DNA of 64,000 bases from Sanderia malayensis (lineage: Eukaryota; Cnidaria; Scyphozoa; Semaeostomeae; Pelagiidae). Location of the stretch: positions 1 to 64,000 of the forward strand of contig RQOL01000660.1 of NCBI GenBank assembly GCA_013076295.1. The letters are read 5' to 3'. Numbering within the stretch: position 1 is the first letter of the stretch; the number at the start of each line of letters is the position of its first letter. Positions 12,600-24,772 of this stretch are shown piece after piece. Both the position numbers and the translations under genes were made by a program. Under the pieces are notes generated by a model that saw only the letters and a program-made list of their open reading frames with translations, was not told the origin of the DNA and searched no databases.

Positions 12600-13611
12600 T
12601 GTAAATACACCACTTTAACTATTTTTATTGTAACTATGGATTTCGAATCGAAAATTTCGGCTTATACGCGAAATATCGAAAACTTGATGTTTTCGAACAA
12701 CAACAACAACAACACAAACTTTGAGACGTTGTACCCCCCGAATGGTGAGAGAAAAGTAATAAGTGTTTTATAATTTCTTTCTTGCCTTATGATGCACTAT
12801 ACACTGGTGAAAAATTGTTACAAAAAGTCCAAAAAAATTTTTTCAGACCGTGGGTAGGTGTGGTCATGAATCAAGTGAATATCGGGCCACGCCCGAAGTG
12901 GCCCCTGGCAGTTTTAGATACTTTTCAACATGGAAAACCCAAATCCGAAATAAAATTTAGGGTTAGGCAGTTTGCTAGATGGTTGTAGTAATTTCCCTGT
13001 CTAAAATGTCTTCGAATTATATAAGGAATTTTAAGTGTTAAAATTCCCTTCAAAAAAGTGAAAACCTCATTCTGTTTTAACTTACTTCAATTAATTCAGA
13101 TTTGTCAGTTCCCATTGGAACAATATTGTCATAGCTGCTGCTTGAGTCTGCAGTAAGCAATAAAAGGAGATAAAAAACGAAAACACTCGTGTCAATGGTT
13201 AAGCTTCAAATTGCAATTATATCAAATAAACACAACAAAAATTAACCAGTAAATACTGAACAAAACAACAAAACAAATCTTAATAAACAGAATTAACTTT
13301 AAACTTTTCAACAGCAATATAATTGTTTAAAAATTACTGTCTTCACAAACTCAAGAACAAATAAATTGTTTAAGATTCTATTGCCTGAAATGTTTAATAA
13401 CACTTTATAATAAAACAATGGATTCGTCAGAATTCTTCAAGTTCCGTCATAATAAACTTCCAACGAAAATAAACTAAAACTTTAGTAAGTCTGGATGTCT
13501 CATTCTGTAGAATTTTACCATTAAATTACTGTACTCATCTACCAATTTTTTAAAATCAAATTTTTGCCAATAAATCGCATTGGGACAAAGATGCCATAAT
13601 CCAAACTACAT
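12600..13611. other. Non-coding stretch downstream of A20
   Basis: AT-rich DNA with a short CAA microsatellite near 12,700. It should contain the A20 3' untranslated region at its right edge, because A20 runs on the minus strand and ends at 13,612. I recognise nothing else. Confidence 0.5.
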
Positions 13612-13805
13612 TTACACGATCGGTTCATTGTAACACTTGCTGCAATAACCACCTTGTTCTGCCCTGCCATACATGTTACATCCAGGCTTTCGGCAACGCT
13701 GGTTACCAAGCAACCCGTAATAACCAAATTCAGATACTGATGCCACTGAAAATTTAGTACCCTCATTGTAAGTACTCAATTTCCGAGGCACCTGTTGCTT
13801 CTCTT
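13612..13805 (-). CDS. TNFAIP3: A20-like deubiquitinase, exon 4 (last coding exon)
   Basis: The exon follows an acceptor (TTTTGCAG) and continues exon 3 in phase 1. It encodes about 65 residues ending in the sixth A20-type zinc finger, CRKPGC then eleven residues and CSKC, at residues 904-924 of the assembled protein. Translation stops six residues later at TAA. The frame that carries the finger differs from the longest open frame here, so splice phase decided the reading. A C-terminal A20 finger is also how vertebrate A20 ends; there ZnF7 binds linear ubiquitin. Whether this finger does the same cannot be told from sequence alone. Confidence 0.85.
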
Positions 13806-14205
13806 CTGCAAAACGAATCAGATATATACATTACCGTCTGCATACACATTTTTTAACAATACACCTTACCAATCCTCCATTGAGCAAGTCACAAAGACTC
13901 ATTTCCGAAACTAAATCTCAGCTAGATTCGATTCAATATAAAGGCTTACTTGATAGGGTGGTGGGTATATTCGAAATCGCATTGACGGCCGCAAAAGGCT
14001 GTCAATCGGATCGAAGTGTGGTTCTGTTTCAAGAGGTTGTAATTGATAGTTTTTGCTCAATTAGGGATAAAATTTGCAGTCCGGAAATTCAATACATTGA
14101 GCGGCTTGCTTATCCATTGAAAACAGTTGGCATTCCTGGGGGAGGTGCATAAAAATTACTAGAATTAAACTTATCATTAATAAAAACAAATTGGTGATGA
14201 AATAC

Positions 14206-14629
14206 CTTCGTTGTATCCAACCAACCAATCTTGCTTAGGCCTAATAGCATCATATTCTGTCTTTTCAAGAAAGCATTTTGAACACAAAGTTCCGTACTCC
14301 GGGCTAGCGAAAAACCTACACCCGGGCGTGGAACATTCTTCACTCGGCTGCCTTGGTCCGACACCGAGTTCTTGGAGCGTACGAGGCTCGTCGTAAATAG
14401 GTTCAGGCTTGGGTTGCTGCCGTGAGCCCAGCTCAAATGCGCCTCCGCCAACACCTTCTCCATAAGCCGGTGGCTCACGATTGGCCAAAGTCCTGTCTGC
14501 TCGGCCAATCGCCTTTCCGTGGCAAATAATGCACATAAATTCATGTTCCCGGATGCCCATGTGTGGACAGCCGAGAGTCTTGCATGGAACTGGATTGGGA
14601 TAAGGACTATCCGATGGAAACTTTGAAGG
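14206..14629 (-). CDS. TNFAIP3: A20-like deubiquitinase, exon 3
   Basis: Bounded by acceptor TTTGCAG and donor GTATTT. It joins exon 2 in phase 0 and exon 4 in phase 1. It carries A20 zinc finger 4 (CKTLGC...CIIC, residues 741-761) and finger 5 (CSTPGC...CSKC, 824-844), separated by a glycine/proline-rich linker. The Cx4Cx11Cx2C spacing is exact in both. In vertebrate A20 these fingers bind ubiquitin and carry the E3-ligase-type activity of ZnF4; that function is family knowledge, not shown here. Confidence 0.88.
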
Positions 14630-14735
14630 CTGCAAATGCAGAAAAAATCATCACAACATCAACAAACAACATCAACTCGAAGTAAATAACGAGGAGTGGG
14701 TGCAAATGCGTAAAAATGTACGTGGAAAAGCATAC

Positions 14736-16504
14736 CCTTTCTGGAGGCTGCATTTGCACACGTGTGACTTGTCTCTCTTTCTCGGTCTGCAACACCTCCT
14801 CCTTCTTCACTGACTGTTGCTGGCAGCGATCGCAAAGTCCATTGAGTTTCTCGTTGGCTTCACTATCACAACCTGCCATGGTGCACCTACGTGTTGCAGC
14901 AGACGGTAAAGAGTAAAGACCCTGCTCAAAGGCTTCATCGACAAAGGCATCAGGCACGATGACATCCGAGGGTACTGTGGCAATCGGGGGTATGATGCGC
15001 GCCAGGCGCAATGGTGGAGGTACATTGGAATCAGCAGTCGCCACAGCGCATCTCAGTGGCGATGGTTCCGTGTACAGATCACTTACGTCGCTGCAATAAA
15101 TGCTAGCCATTTCGTTGCCACTGCTTGCAGACATCCGGCCTGGTCTGGACATTTCAGGGAAGTCTTGCTCGCACTGCCATGTAGTATTTGCTGCAACCAT
15201 GTGGTCTTTTATGCTTCCTGACGGCCAAAAACCAGCCCGCTTCTCTCTTGTCGTCTTCTTCCACCAAACATAAATCTGGTCCTTCCAGCACTTCCCACAC
15301 AATGGCACCTCCCTGTCCGTTGCCTTATTCTTGCAACCTTCGGTCATGCAATCAGCTTTTCCTTGACCCATGAAAGACTGACAGAGTTGGGAGCCAGCTA
15401 CAAGCTGCTCTTGACGGTCTGGATCAGATTTCTTCACACCTTGGAGCTTTACACCAGCGGTAGCAGTTACTCTGCTGTTATCTCTTGGCTCATTCCTTCG
15501 TCTACACTGTTCCAAGGCTTCAACAGGAGGGACATCACTCTTCTTTCTACACGTGGCAGCAGCCATTTTCTCATCGAACGGTGATGTCAAATCTCCAATC
15601 GGACTGCCGCTCATCTTCTCATCATAGCACAAACTGCAAAGGCCTTCGAACATATGCAATCCAGGGTTCGGACACAATGTCTTCAAGCATGTGCGACTGG
15701 TCCTGTTTTCACGATATTTTGGATGCATAATTACTCCAGCTGGTTTGGAGCGTCCTGAGCTTGGAATTTTCATCCAGGAGACTGGCAACCAGCTAGCCCT
15801 TGGAAGTAGCGGTAAAAGCTCTCCAGAAGGGGATGTTGGCTTGTTCAGGCTTTCATTGAACATCACTTTTGCCAGTGAGAACAGACTCCACATGAGCTCA
15901 ACAGACCATGTCGGCGGTGGCTTGAATTTCAATAGGGCTGCAGAAACGTGGTTTGGTTTCTGCACACACTCCCCACCATATAACGGAACATCCATACAGT
16001 CCAGATATGCCTGTACTAGATCTTCTTCAATATCATCATCCAACAAGAATCGCACCGGCATCCGAGACAGGTCTTCGTAGACAAGCGGTATGCAAAATTC
16101 CGAATTGGGATGGTCCTTCTGAGCAGATACCACGAGGTCAAAATCTTCAACGTTCAGCAATGGCATAAAATGATTCTGCCAGTAGCAGAGGACAATGGGT
16201 GTCTTCTCGCATTCGGATGGATCCCGCAGCAAGGGCAAGTAGATGCCACCCATCCTGCTTAGCTGGAATGATCGTTCCTCCAAGCTTCGATGCATTTCGT
16301 CGCAGATTACGATTATTGGCCTGGCGAGTATGCTGCTTGCCGTGAATATGTGAACAGCTTCCAACGACTGAAAGGATGGTCCCTGACTGCCGCATGGTAA
16401 TAGCATGGGAAAGACAGCTTGCACCACACTGTTCCAATCTGTACGCATCCCACCGGAATTGAAGTCAATTTCTTGCTCAGCCTTCCAGCGAGTGTAAATC
16501 TTGC
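14736..16504 (-). CDS. TNFAIP3: A20-like deubiquitinase, exon 2 (OTU core and zinc fingers 1-3)
   Basis: Large exon bounded by acceptor TTTCAG and donor GTATGC. It holds the second half of the OTU cysteine-protease domain: VHIFTASSILARPIIVI, IYLPLLRDPSEC and the catalytic-His segment PIVLCYWQNHFMPL (His247; human A20 His256 lies in the same block). Three A20 zinc fingers follow at residues 408-428, 521-541 and 676-696, all Cx4Cx11Cx2C. A20 removes K63-linked ubiquitin from signalling adaptors and thereby damps NF-kB activation. The open frame continues into the next intron; the donor and the homologous junction set the exon end. Exon lengths sum to 2,793 nt (931 codons with stop) without a frame break, against 790 residues in human A20, with six fingers instead of seven. 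Confidence 0.92.
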
Positions 16505-17548
16505 CTGAAAGTAAACAATTTGCTTGGTCTATTAACAATGCACCTGATAATTTGACGCATATCAAAAGTTAATAAAATAGATTAATTTGAACTATGTTCC
16601 AATGACAATTTACTATGTTCGTCGCTGCAAAGCATTGTGTGAAACTAAGATTCTTAAACTTAACCAGTGTATCTTTATGCCTAATATATACCATATTAAG
16701 CACCATAATATGCAGTTTGCTATGCATAATGTGCTTTTTACATAGCCCCAACATGCAGTATGTACTATGGTAAAATGTTCTGCTTGGTTAAAAAACAGCA
16801 TAAAAACACAAATCCCAGTGGATTAAAAACTTCTGAGCCTAATATTAATGAGATACAGCTAGAAACTTGTAGTGTGCAATAGGTACTGCTCTTGGGAATA
16901 TAAAATTTTGAAAATACAGTACAACCAAAAAATACAGTAAAACACCAATAATTCGAGTTTCCCAGAGACCAATGATAATGGTACAAGTTAACAAATGCTT
17001 GAGTTATCGGGAGTTAAAAGTACTATAAATGGCGCCAGTGGGCATGCAAAACAGTTCGAATTGTAGGAGGTTTGAGTTATCAAGATTTAACTTTAAAATT
17101 CTTGACACGGCAAGCTGAAGAGAATTTGAAAATAAATGAAACATTTAACATTTTCATTAACAATCATTTCGAAGATTTTCCAAGATTAAATCCGCGCAAA
17201 TAAATACAATTATTCATTAAACAAATCATTGTTAAAATATTGGTATTGCTATACACGGGAAAATTAAATTCAACCGCAATCTAAAATAGAAAGCAAAAGC
17301 AGCGCCATTGTTAAATTATTGCGCAATAGTTATTGTTCTGGCCACGTTACTTCAAAGTTCAAACTTTCCTACCAGATTAGAAAGGCTACTTCGCAGCAAT
17401 AATCTATTGTTCGCTTTCAACAGGTTGGATGCAATATTTACTGGTTTTTACGGGCGGGTTTTACTGCACGTATATAAAAAGAATATGCCCTGCAATGTAC
17501 CACTGCAACAGTACCACATGAACAGCAAACAACAACAACAAAACTCAC

Positions 17549-17954
17549 CAGTAGACCGATTCTCTGCCATCAACTTCTGGCGGATAAATCTGCGCAAAGT
17601 CAATTTTCTGTCGTGCACACCGAATACATATATAGAAATGGAGTGTAGCAAGCAATTTCCATCAGCATCCGTGTTCAAGGGAACGAGGCTGCGCGCTCCG
17701 CGGCACCAATTCACAAGCCTCCCTTTCTCTATCGAATTCAGGGCATCGATGTTTACGAGAAGATTCATCAAAAATTCAGGCAGGTTCTGGTTGTACTCAC
17801 GCAAACTATCAAAAGTGGGTATTATCATTGACGATTTCGTCACGTCAGACTTTATACCCTGGGGCGATTCTTCTCTTGAAATGAACTGGTGAATGCTTAG
17901 CGTAGCTAGCAGATTGCTCGATGAAAACGAACGATGTAGCTGTGAATGCGACAT
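17549..17954 (-). CDS. TNFAIP3: A20-like deubiquitinase, first recognised coding exon (OTU N-terminal half)
   Basis: Encodes the first 135 residues, including the catalytic-Cys box TDADGNCLLHSIS (Cys101; human A20 Cys103) and the following FGVHDRKLTLRRF, equivalent to the vertebrate WGVQDTDLVLRK segment. The donor GTGAGT gives phase 1 and joins exon 2 to read STG-KIYTRW, matching the family. The chosen ATG is the first three bases after a strong acceptor (pyrimidine tract ending TCTAG). At least one more exon, non-coding or short coding, must therefore lie upstream, beyond the 83-bp minisatellite. The Cys position close to the human one favours this start. Confidence 0.88.
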
Positions 17955-17989
17955 CTAGAGAAACAAAAAAAGGAATTAATATCAATGTC

Positions 17990-19410
17990 ATGCTTCAACT
18001 GATAACTAACTACAAATGAAAGTAATTTGAAATAGAGGATTTAAACAACATTAAACGCACTTCCCATCTAGTTACAACGCTTCAACTAATAGCTACATAA
18101 GAATGTAGGTTGAAATAGAGGATTTGAACAACATTAAACGAACTTCCAAACAAGTTACAACGCTTCAACTAATAGCTGCATAATAATGTAGCTTCAAATA
18201 GAGGATTTAAACAACATTAAACGAACTTCCCATCTAGTTACAACGCTTCAACTAATAGCTACATAAGAATCTTGCTTGAAATAGAGAATTTGAACAACAT
18301 TAAATGAACTTCCCATCTAGTTACAACGCTTCAACTAATAGCTACATTAGAATGTAGGTTGAAATAGAGGATTTGAACAACATTAAACGAACTTCCAAAC
18401 AAGTTACAACGCTTCAACTAATAGCTGCATAATAATGTAGCTTGAAATAGAGGATTTAAACAACATTAAACGAACTTCCCATCTAGTTACAACGCTTCAA
18501 CTAATAGCTACATAAGAATGTAGTTTGAAATAGAGGATTTAAACAACATTAAACGAACTTCCCATCTAGTTACAACGCTTCAACTAATAGCTACATAAGA
18601 ATGTAGGTTGAAATAGAGGATTTGAACAACATTAAACGAACTTCCAAACAAGTTACAACGCTTCAACTAATAGCTGCATAATAATGTAGCTTGAAATAGA
18701 GGATTTAAACAACATTAAACGAACTTCCCATCTAGTTACAACGCTTCAACTAATAGCTACATTAGAATGTAGGTTGAAATAGAGGATTTGAACAACATTA
18801 AACGAACTTCCAAACAAGTTACAACGCTTCAACTAATAGCTGCATAATAATGTAGCTTCAAATAGAGGATTTAAACAACATTAAACGAACTTCCCATCTA
18901 GTTACAACGCTTCAACTAATAGCTACATAAGAATCTTGCTTGAAATAGAGAATTTGAACAACATTAAATGAACCTCCAATCTAGTTACAACGCTTCAACT
19001 AATAGCTACATAAGAATGTAGTTTGAAATAGAGGATTTGAACAACATTAAACGAACTTCCCATCTAGTTACAACGCTTCAACTAATAGCTGCATAATAAT
19101 GTAGCTTGAAATAGAGGATTTAAACAACATTAAACGAACTTCCCATCTAGTTACAACGCTTCAACTAATAGCTACATAAGAATGTAGTTTGAAATAGAGG
19201 ATTTAAACAACATTAAACGAACTTCCCATCTAGTTACAACGCTTCAACTAATAGCTACATAAGAATGTAGGTTGAAATAGAGGATTTGAACAACATTAAA
19301 CGAACTTCCAAACAAGTTACAGCGCTTCAACTGATAACTACATAATAATGTAGCTTGAAATAGAGGATTTAAACAACATTAAACGAACTTCCAAACAAGC
19401 TACAATTGTT
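17990..19410. repeat. 83-bp minisatellite, about 17 units, with higher-order variants
   Basis: The motif ACGCTTCAACTAATAGCTRC recurs every 83 bases from 18,078 to 19,323 (16 in-phase positions), with a divergent unit before and a partial one after. Variants can be told apart by AGAATGTAGG, ATAATGTAGC, AGAATCTTGC and by CCAAACAAG versus CCCATCTAG. Their order is A-B-C-A-B-D-A-B-A-B-C-D-B-D-A-B, indicating block duplication. Most units contain CTACAT-NNNN-ATGTAG, and the A type also pairs TTCAAC with GTTGAA. The array lies just 5' of the A20 exon, probably in its first intron. Confidence 0.95.
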
Positions 19411-21468
19411 ATTTGCTCGGCATCAAAGTACAATCAATTCTTTTCCACATATTAATCCCCAAAAATTTCGGACGGTTTAATTTTTGGACAAGTACACAGT
19501 CCGAAAATTTTACTGCCAAAAATAGCAGCCCATCCTCACATCAAGACAAGACGGCCTGATGACAAGGTAGCAGTGGCGAACGTAATAATAATAATAATAA
19601 TAATCGTAATAACAGAAAAATCATGAAATCAAACTGCGAAATAATTACTGAAATCGTAATGGAAAATCAAAAAAACATTAAACGGAGAGGAAGAGAGGGC
19701 GAAATTGTGCTTAATCCTTTAGCTCCAGCGAAAATTCAAGAATCGTTTTGTACAGCTACATTATGCCCTTAATGTTTTTTGCGACAAACAGTGCTTGTCT
19801 CGGGAATTTTGATGAGCTGTGGAAAAGGACTCATATATCCGTCTTGTCATAACAAAATTCAATGTGGCAACAACTGTGCATTAGATTTCAAAGCTTTCAA
19901 TATTTATGACTTTCATTTTCTGACACTATAAACAACTATAAAATCAAAGAAACGGTTTCGGTTAAGAAGTCAGTAAGTCACGGCAAGCAACTGCGTCGAA
20001 AGAGGTTTGCGTCTCATCCAAAATTGCAGCAGATGTTGGCAAAAACTTAAATTTGATAAAATGCCAGTAAATATTGCAGGGACACTGATATCAATCAAAA
20101 ACATTCATTGCCCACCCCATTTGACAAACAACGGCCAATAGATTTCAGACTGAACATTTTCCAAAAACGTCATTAAAACTAATGATATCTGCCCCCGGCC
20201 ACGACGCTACTGACTGAAACTAAACATATTATCATCAATGTTGTTTGGAAATTCTGCCTCATGAGCTATAGTTTACGAAAATATACAACAATTGATTGCC
20301 CCGTTTAATTATTTTGTTGTCGCCTAACATTGCAGTATATGGTTAATTTGGACATGGCGTGACTTGCGTACGATTTAAGGTTTCTTATTACTATATATAA
20401 CGTCGTCATATAAAAGCAAAAGGCAGCGAAAAATACAAGGTAGGTAAGAATAACTAAGAACAACTAAACAACTAAAAACAAAAGCGAACAGCAATTTGAT
20501 AAAAGTTGGACAGTGATTACTCGGAATACATTTGAACAACGGATCAATGCGTCTCTTGGATATTTAGCTATACTTCAAAACCATCTTTCCTTTCATTAGA
20601 AAGAATTTGGGGGACTTTGATAATTTATCGAAAATATCCTGTGATAAATTATCGAAAAGTGCAGAACTTTTGCAACAATTTACTTAATTTGTAAAGGTTT
20701 CTCAAAAAATGATTAGCCTAAACTGAAAAAGTAATTATCGCTGGCTAAATTTGTTTCACTTTGAAATGGCAATTGATTGTCGAAGTGTGTGGATAATTTC
20801 ATGATTCCAACGGGCAGTGCCACTGCAACCAACCCTTTTTTAACTTATTGATATCCATTATTGATTATTGATATCTTTTTGATGTCCAAATTCACCCCTT
20901 TCAGAATTCCGGGAAATAAACATTCACATATGGGCACACGAAGTGCTTTCAAGTTGAAACGTGGTATGTTCTGCGTAGATTTTGCAGCATCGAATTACCG
21001 TGAAATGTCGATAAATCAAAGTATAACTGGTTTGTTTTACAACAATATCGAAACAAAACAAACAAACGCGTTTCTTGGCGTTATGCAAACACATGTTAAC
21101 TGTTATTTTTATAGATGGCGTAAAATGGTGCATGTGGGGTGATAAGGAAAGCGTTTAGGCCAAACATTACCAATCATTAGTAATATAGGTAGTAAATAAA
21201 TATATCAACAATATGAAAACAATGAATACAACAGACAGAAGGTAATGAAATATTGGGGGAAATAGCAGCATGAGAGAGTAACGAAAACACAGACTCACTT
21301 TCAACTGTTGATCGTCTCGTCGTCTGGCCATCCTGCTCGCAAGCATGATCCACATCCACACACACAGCGGGCGCCCCAAGTCCAGCAAATGAGTAGCATT
21401 TCATTGACAAATACGGCAAGATGATTGGCGCAAATTTGTCACGTCATTGGAATTCAAATCCTCCATGA
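19411..21468. other. No recognisable gene
   Basis: AT-rich DNA with an AAT microsatellite near 19,580-19,610 and a GATAATTTATC/GATAAATTATC inverted repeat near 20,618-20,655. A20 5' exons or promoter may lie here, given the acceptor at its first recognised exon, but I cannot place them. Confidence 0.45.
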
Positions 21469-21476
21469 GCATGACC

Positions 21477-22008
21477 TCGAGCTAGGGCTCCCATTCGTAG
21501 GGATTTCTACCTATACATTAGGGATTTTCTGCCTCTTGTAGGTTATAGGGATATCCCTACGGTATAAATTGCAAAATGTGGGTAGAAATTATCCAATAGT
21601 AGGTATAATCTGGATTGAAAAGAATTCCTTCGACTTTTATTTTCATTTGCACAAAAAATCGAATTGTTGTTGTTTTAATTGTGGTAGCAGTAGTGTAGTA
21701 GCAGTAGTAGTAGTAGTAATTTGAGCCAGTGAAAAACCTGTTTTTGAGAGATTTCTGAGAGACTTTTTAACAGAGCGGCCCTCAGCGGCTCCCACGCCTC
21801 TGCAAAGACATGTGCACTTTGCAAGCTTTTTTTAACAATGGCAGGTTGCAAAGATGAATTTTGTGTCATAATGTAGGTAGCTCTCGTGGGTATAATTTCG
21901 AAATTGTAGGGATTTGTAGGGATAATCGAGGAAAAATCTGTAGGGGGAGGGTAGGGAGAAATCACATGCGTTGTAGGTAAATCCCGCTTTCACAGAGTGG
22001 CAACCCTG
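21477..22008. mobile_element. hAT-type MITE, 8-bp target duplication with one mismatch
   Basis: The right end reads inward CAGGGTTGCCACTC, a typical hAT terminus. The left end, after six extra bases, has the imperfect mate TAGGGCTCCCATTC. Flanks are GCATGACC (21,469-21,476) and GCATGACT (22,009-22,016), an 8-bp duplication with one change. The interior is rich in GTAGGGAT repeats and has a GTA microsatellite. No transposase. Confidence 0.65.
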
Positions 22009-22027
22009 GCATGACTATATTTTGGTT

Positions 22028-22425
22028 GATGTCAGATCAAAGGCTACAAAAATGACGTAATGGCTTTATTTTCTAATCAAGAACATGAAGAGAACATGTC
22101 CATTGCAGCTTGATCAATGCTTTTTGGAAGTAATGCGGGTTCAGTTTAAGATTTAGTCAACTTTCATATATTTTTACTACTGTTTTTGGCACTTCGCTTG
22201 GCTTTGAATTTTGGGTTTCATATGGGTTTAAAGTGATATCTATTCTTCAGAGCTGATCTTGGCTCATTTTAATGGCAATTTGCTAGTGTATTCAAAATGT
22301 CAACAAAAGCTGAGACTGTAAATTAGTGAAGCTGGTTTTATTAATTTACGGTGTGCGACGTGTAATGCTCAGCCTCCATTTGATCAAAAGAGTATTACGT
22401 CATTTTTGTAGCATACTAGCCTATG
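22028..22425. repeat. Inverted repeat bounded by TACAAAAATGACGTAAT
   Basis: GTCAGATCAAAGGCTACAAAAATGACGTAAT-type sequence at the left recurs inverted near 22,390-22,425 (ATTACGTCATTTTTGTAGC, then a short insertion and GATCTAACAC). This is compatible with a roughly 400-bp MITE. The arms contain a TGACGT half-CRE-like core. Confidence 0.45.
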
Positions 22426-22439
22426 ATCTAACACCGACC

Positions 22440-23215
22440 AGCACCGATCATAATTTTCTGTCATACTTGTGACGCTATATCACGTGATTCTTCTGCTCTC
22501 TCATATAGAGACTGTAAGTTTCTTTTTCTTTCGATATGAATTGTTTTTTGTGTAAAAACATTTATTGCAAGAAATCTAGAGGATTGCAATAGGGGACAAA
22601 ATTCCTGGGACACCTAGGTTTTTAATATTCCAATATCGCCGAATTTATTTTGGCACAGTGATGAGAAAATACAGGTATGTATAAAAGATAACACTTTTGG
22701 GGGGATGGAGGGTTGCATTCTACTTCTAGGGAACAAAGTGCGCAGAAATATAACATCATCAACAAAAAACGTACAAAATAGTCAGAGCAAATTTTGCATG
22801 CAGCATACATCATTTATTACCTGCATGATCTCTTAATCCTTGCCATCTGTAGTCTCATAACCATTTCTTCATTGCATTTCACCTTCACATTAGTTTTTGA
22901 CTTGGGGTCATCGCTCGCATTCACTCGCTCGCTCCAGCCCGTTAAGTGAGAAAGCTTAACATGGTTGGTGCGCTGAATGCGCTAACGCTCATGCCCTTGC
23001 TATCCCAAATACAACTACAACGGCTTGGCTTTCTCTGCTCGCTCGCCTGGGAATCATGTATCGCTATTCGTTAAAGGACTTATGCAGCCAAAAATCACGA
23101 TTCCCGTTTTGAAAATAAAACTTATGATGATAATTGGTTAGTTCATTTGCTATTTAATACATTTTGGCAACTGTTAAACATTAATTTTATGGAATCATAT
23201 ACGTTTTGTTCATTG
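22440..23215. other. No recognisable gene
   Basis: Unique-looking DNA without coding potential that I can recognise. Confidence 0.4.
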
Positions 23216-23258
23216 TTCTGTTTTGTCTTCAGTTGGTACGGTCCACTTGCCATGGTTA

Positions 23259-24078
23259 TCACCTAAGCGAACAGTTTCTGGCTTTGAAAGTTCTCGTACT
23301 CGCATGCTCGCTTTTCTTCTCAGAAGGTTTAGCTTTCTTTGGCTTATTACAATCTCTAGCAAAGTGACCCACAATTCCACAATTATAGCACTTCCCTATT
23401 GTCTTTGTTGATGAAGCAATTCTTTGATCACATGACTTTGGTTTAGCGCTCACAGAGAGCATTGCTTTTTCAAAGCTTTCTGTGGAAGAAGTCGATGACT
23501 CACTCCGCTTCCTCTCTTCGTGAAGCAACCTGGCTGTCACAAACTCCACATTTAAATCTTCAACACGAGATTCTAATGCTACGATCAAATTGCTATATGA
23601 TTCTGCAAGGCTACATAATAAAGTTGCCACCTGATCATCTTCTGATATCGGCGCACCTACTGATTCGAATTGTTCTGCTAACGACTTTAGCTTGTTGACA
23701 TGCTCCATCATGTTATCACCAAAATTCATTGTAGCTGTAAAATATTTCTTTCTCAAAAATAACTTGTTTCCTAATGACTTTACCTGGTAGTGGTTCTCAA
23801 GCTTCTTTTGCTGACTGTGCTGTACGGACTAAAGATAACTGCTCATCTCCCAGAGATAAACAAATTGTGGCGAGAGCTTTTCTCCCACGTTTTCTGAATC
23901 TTTGTAACTGTGTTTCGGTTACGCCTTGATTATCAGGCTCTAACTCTTCTCCAGACACAATTCCCCAAAGATCTTTGTCCTCCAAAACCATCTGCATTTT
24001 AAATTTCCATAAATGAAAATTTTCTCCTCGAAATTTCTCAATTCGTAACGGTGCAGAATCCTCACCAATCGAAGGCAT
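23259..24078 (-). pseudogene. Ty1/copia-type gag with CCHC knuckle, frameshifted
   Basis: The first segment (93 codons from 24,078) has FRGENFHLWKFKMQMVL, typical of copia gag N-termini. A frameshift near 23,790 moves the frame, and the second segment carries ATLLCSLAESYSNL and the zinc knuckle CYNCGIVGHFARDC, which packages element RNA in this family. The frame stops shortly after the knuckle and no protease, integrase or RT follows, so the element is truncated near 23,220. Confidence 0.85.
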
Positions 24079-24136
24079 CGTTTGTTAAAAACTAGCGTAA
24101 ACTGTATCATAAATCTTCACTCGTTATCAGCCTAAT

Positions 24137-24150
24137 CTGGGCCCATAACC
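24137..24150 (-). other. Copia primer-binding site
   Basis: On the minus strand it reads GGTTATGGGCCCAG. This matches the internal initiator-Met tRNA primer site known from Drosophila copia. It lies between the LTR and the gag start, as expected. Confidence 0.75.
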
Positions 24151-24159
24151 TATTAAAAT

Positions 24160-24419
24160 TGACAGAGTTAACGCAACAAATAACAGCAAAACGTGAACAA
24201 CTTTGAACAAAAACATAACATAACAACTTTATGATTTATACCATAACATAACAACCTTTAACAAACTGATAATCAGAAGATAATAATTAATAATGATTTT
24301 ATGCACAACAATTCATTAATCTACCAAAAGGTCCATATTATTGAGACTATTTTTCTGCCATGTTTCAGCTCTTACCAGAGGTGAAGAGTTTCAAATGTAA
24401 AAAAGCTTCGTTTTTAACA
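24160..24419 (-). mobile_element. Copia 5' LTR (candidate boundaries)
   Basis: A 260-bp segment that on the minus strand begins TGTTAAAAACGAAG and ends CTCTGTCA, nine bases before the primer-binding site. Both ends show the TG...CA dinucleotides of LTRs. No partner LTR is found in the window, so the ends are inferred from the primer site and terminal bases. Confidence 0.55.
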
Positions 24420-24772
24420 ACTGGGATGTTGTTAGTTGTGGATAATTCGATTTTGGTTCATTAAACATCGGGCAATATAATTTTGATCTCATGAAAAAAA
24501 GAAGTAAACGAAAGATATGATGTCACCATGGTTATAGAGATGCTATCACTATTATTATGACGACAGTGAAGTGAATTATCAGCGAGGAAGCGAACGGAGA
24601 TGCAAACCAGTATGAAACGAACTGATGGTAAGCAAACTAAACAATTTACAAATAGTTTATTCATTTACAGTTTAGTATTTTGATATATCAAACCCAATTG
24701 CGTACATTGAAATTCGATTAACTGTTGACAAACTGTCAGAACGTCTGAACAGAGAATGGACTCTCGATGCTT

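Noticed and set aside
15363..16168. Several plus-strand frames of 70-130 codons
   Set aside because: Mirror frames of the large A20 exon, with no domains of their own.
17308..17892. 194-codon plus-strand frame
   Set aside because: Antisense to the A20 first coding exon, which has clear OTU homology and splice sites on the minus strand.
17990..19410. CRISPR-like array
   Set aside because: Units are contiguous 83-bp repeats with no unique spacers, in animal DNA.
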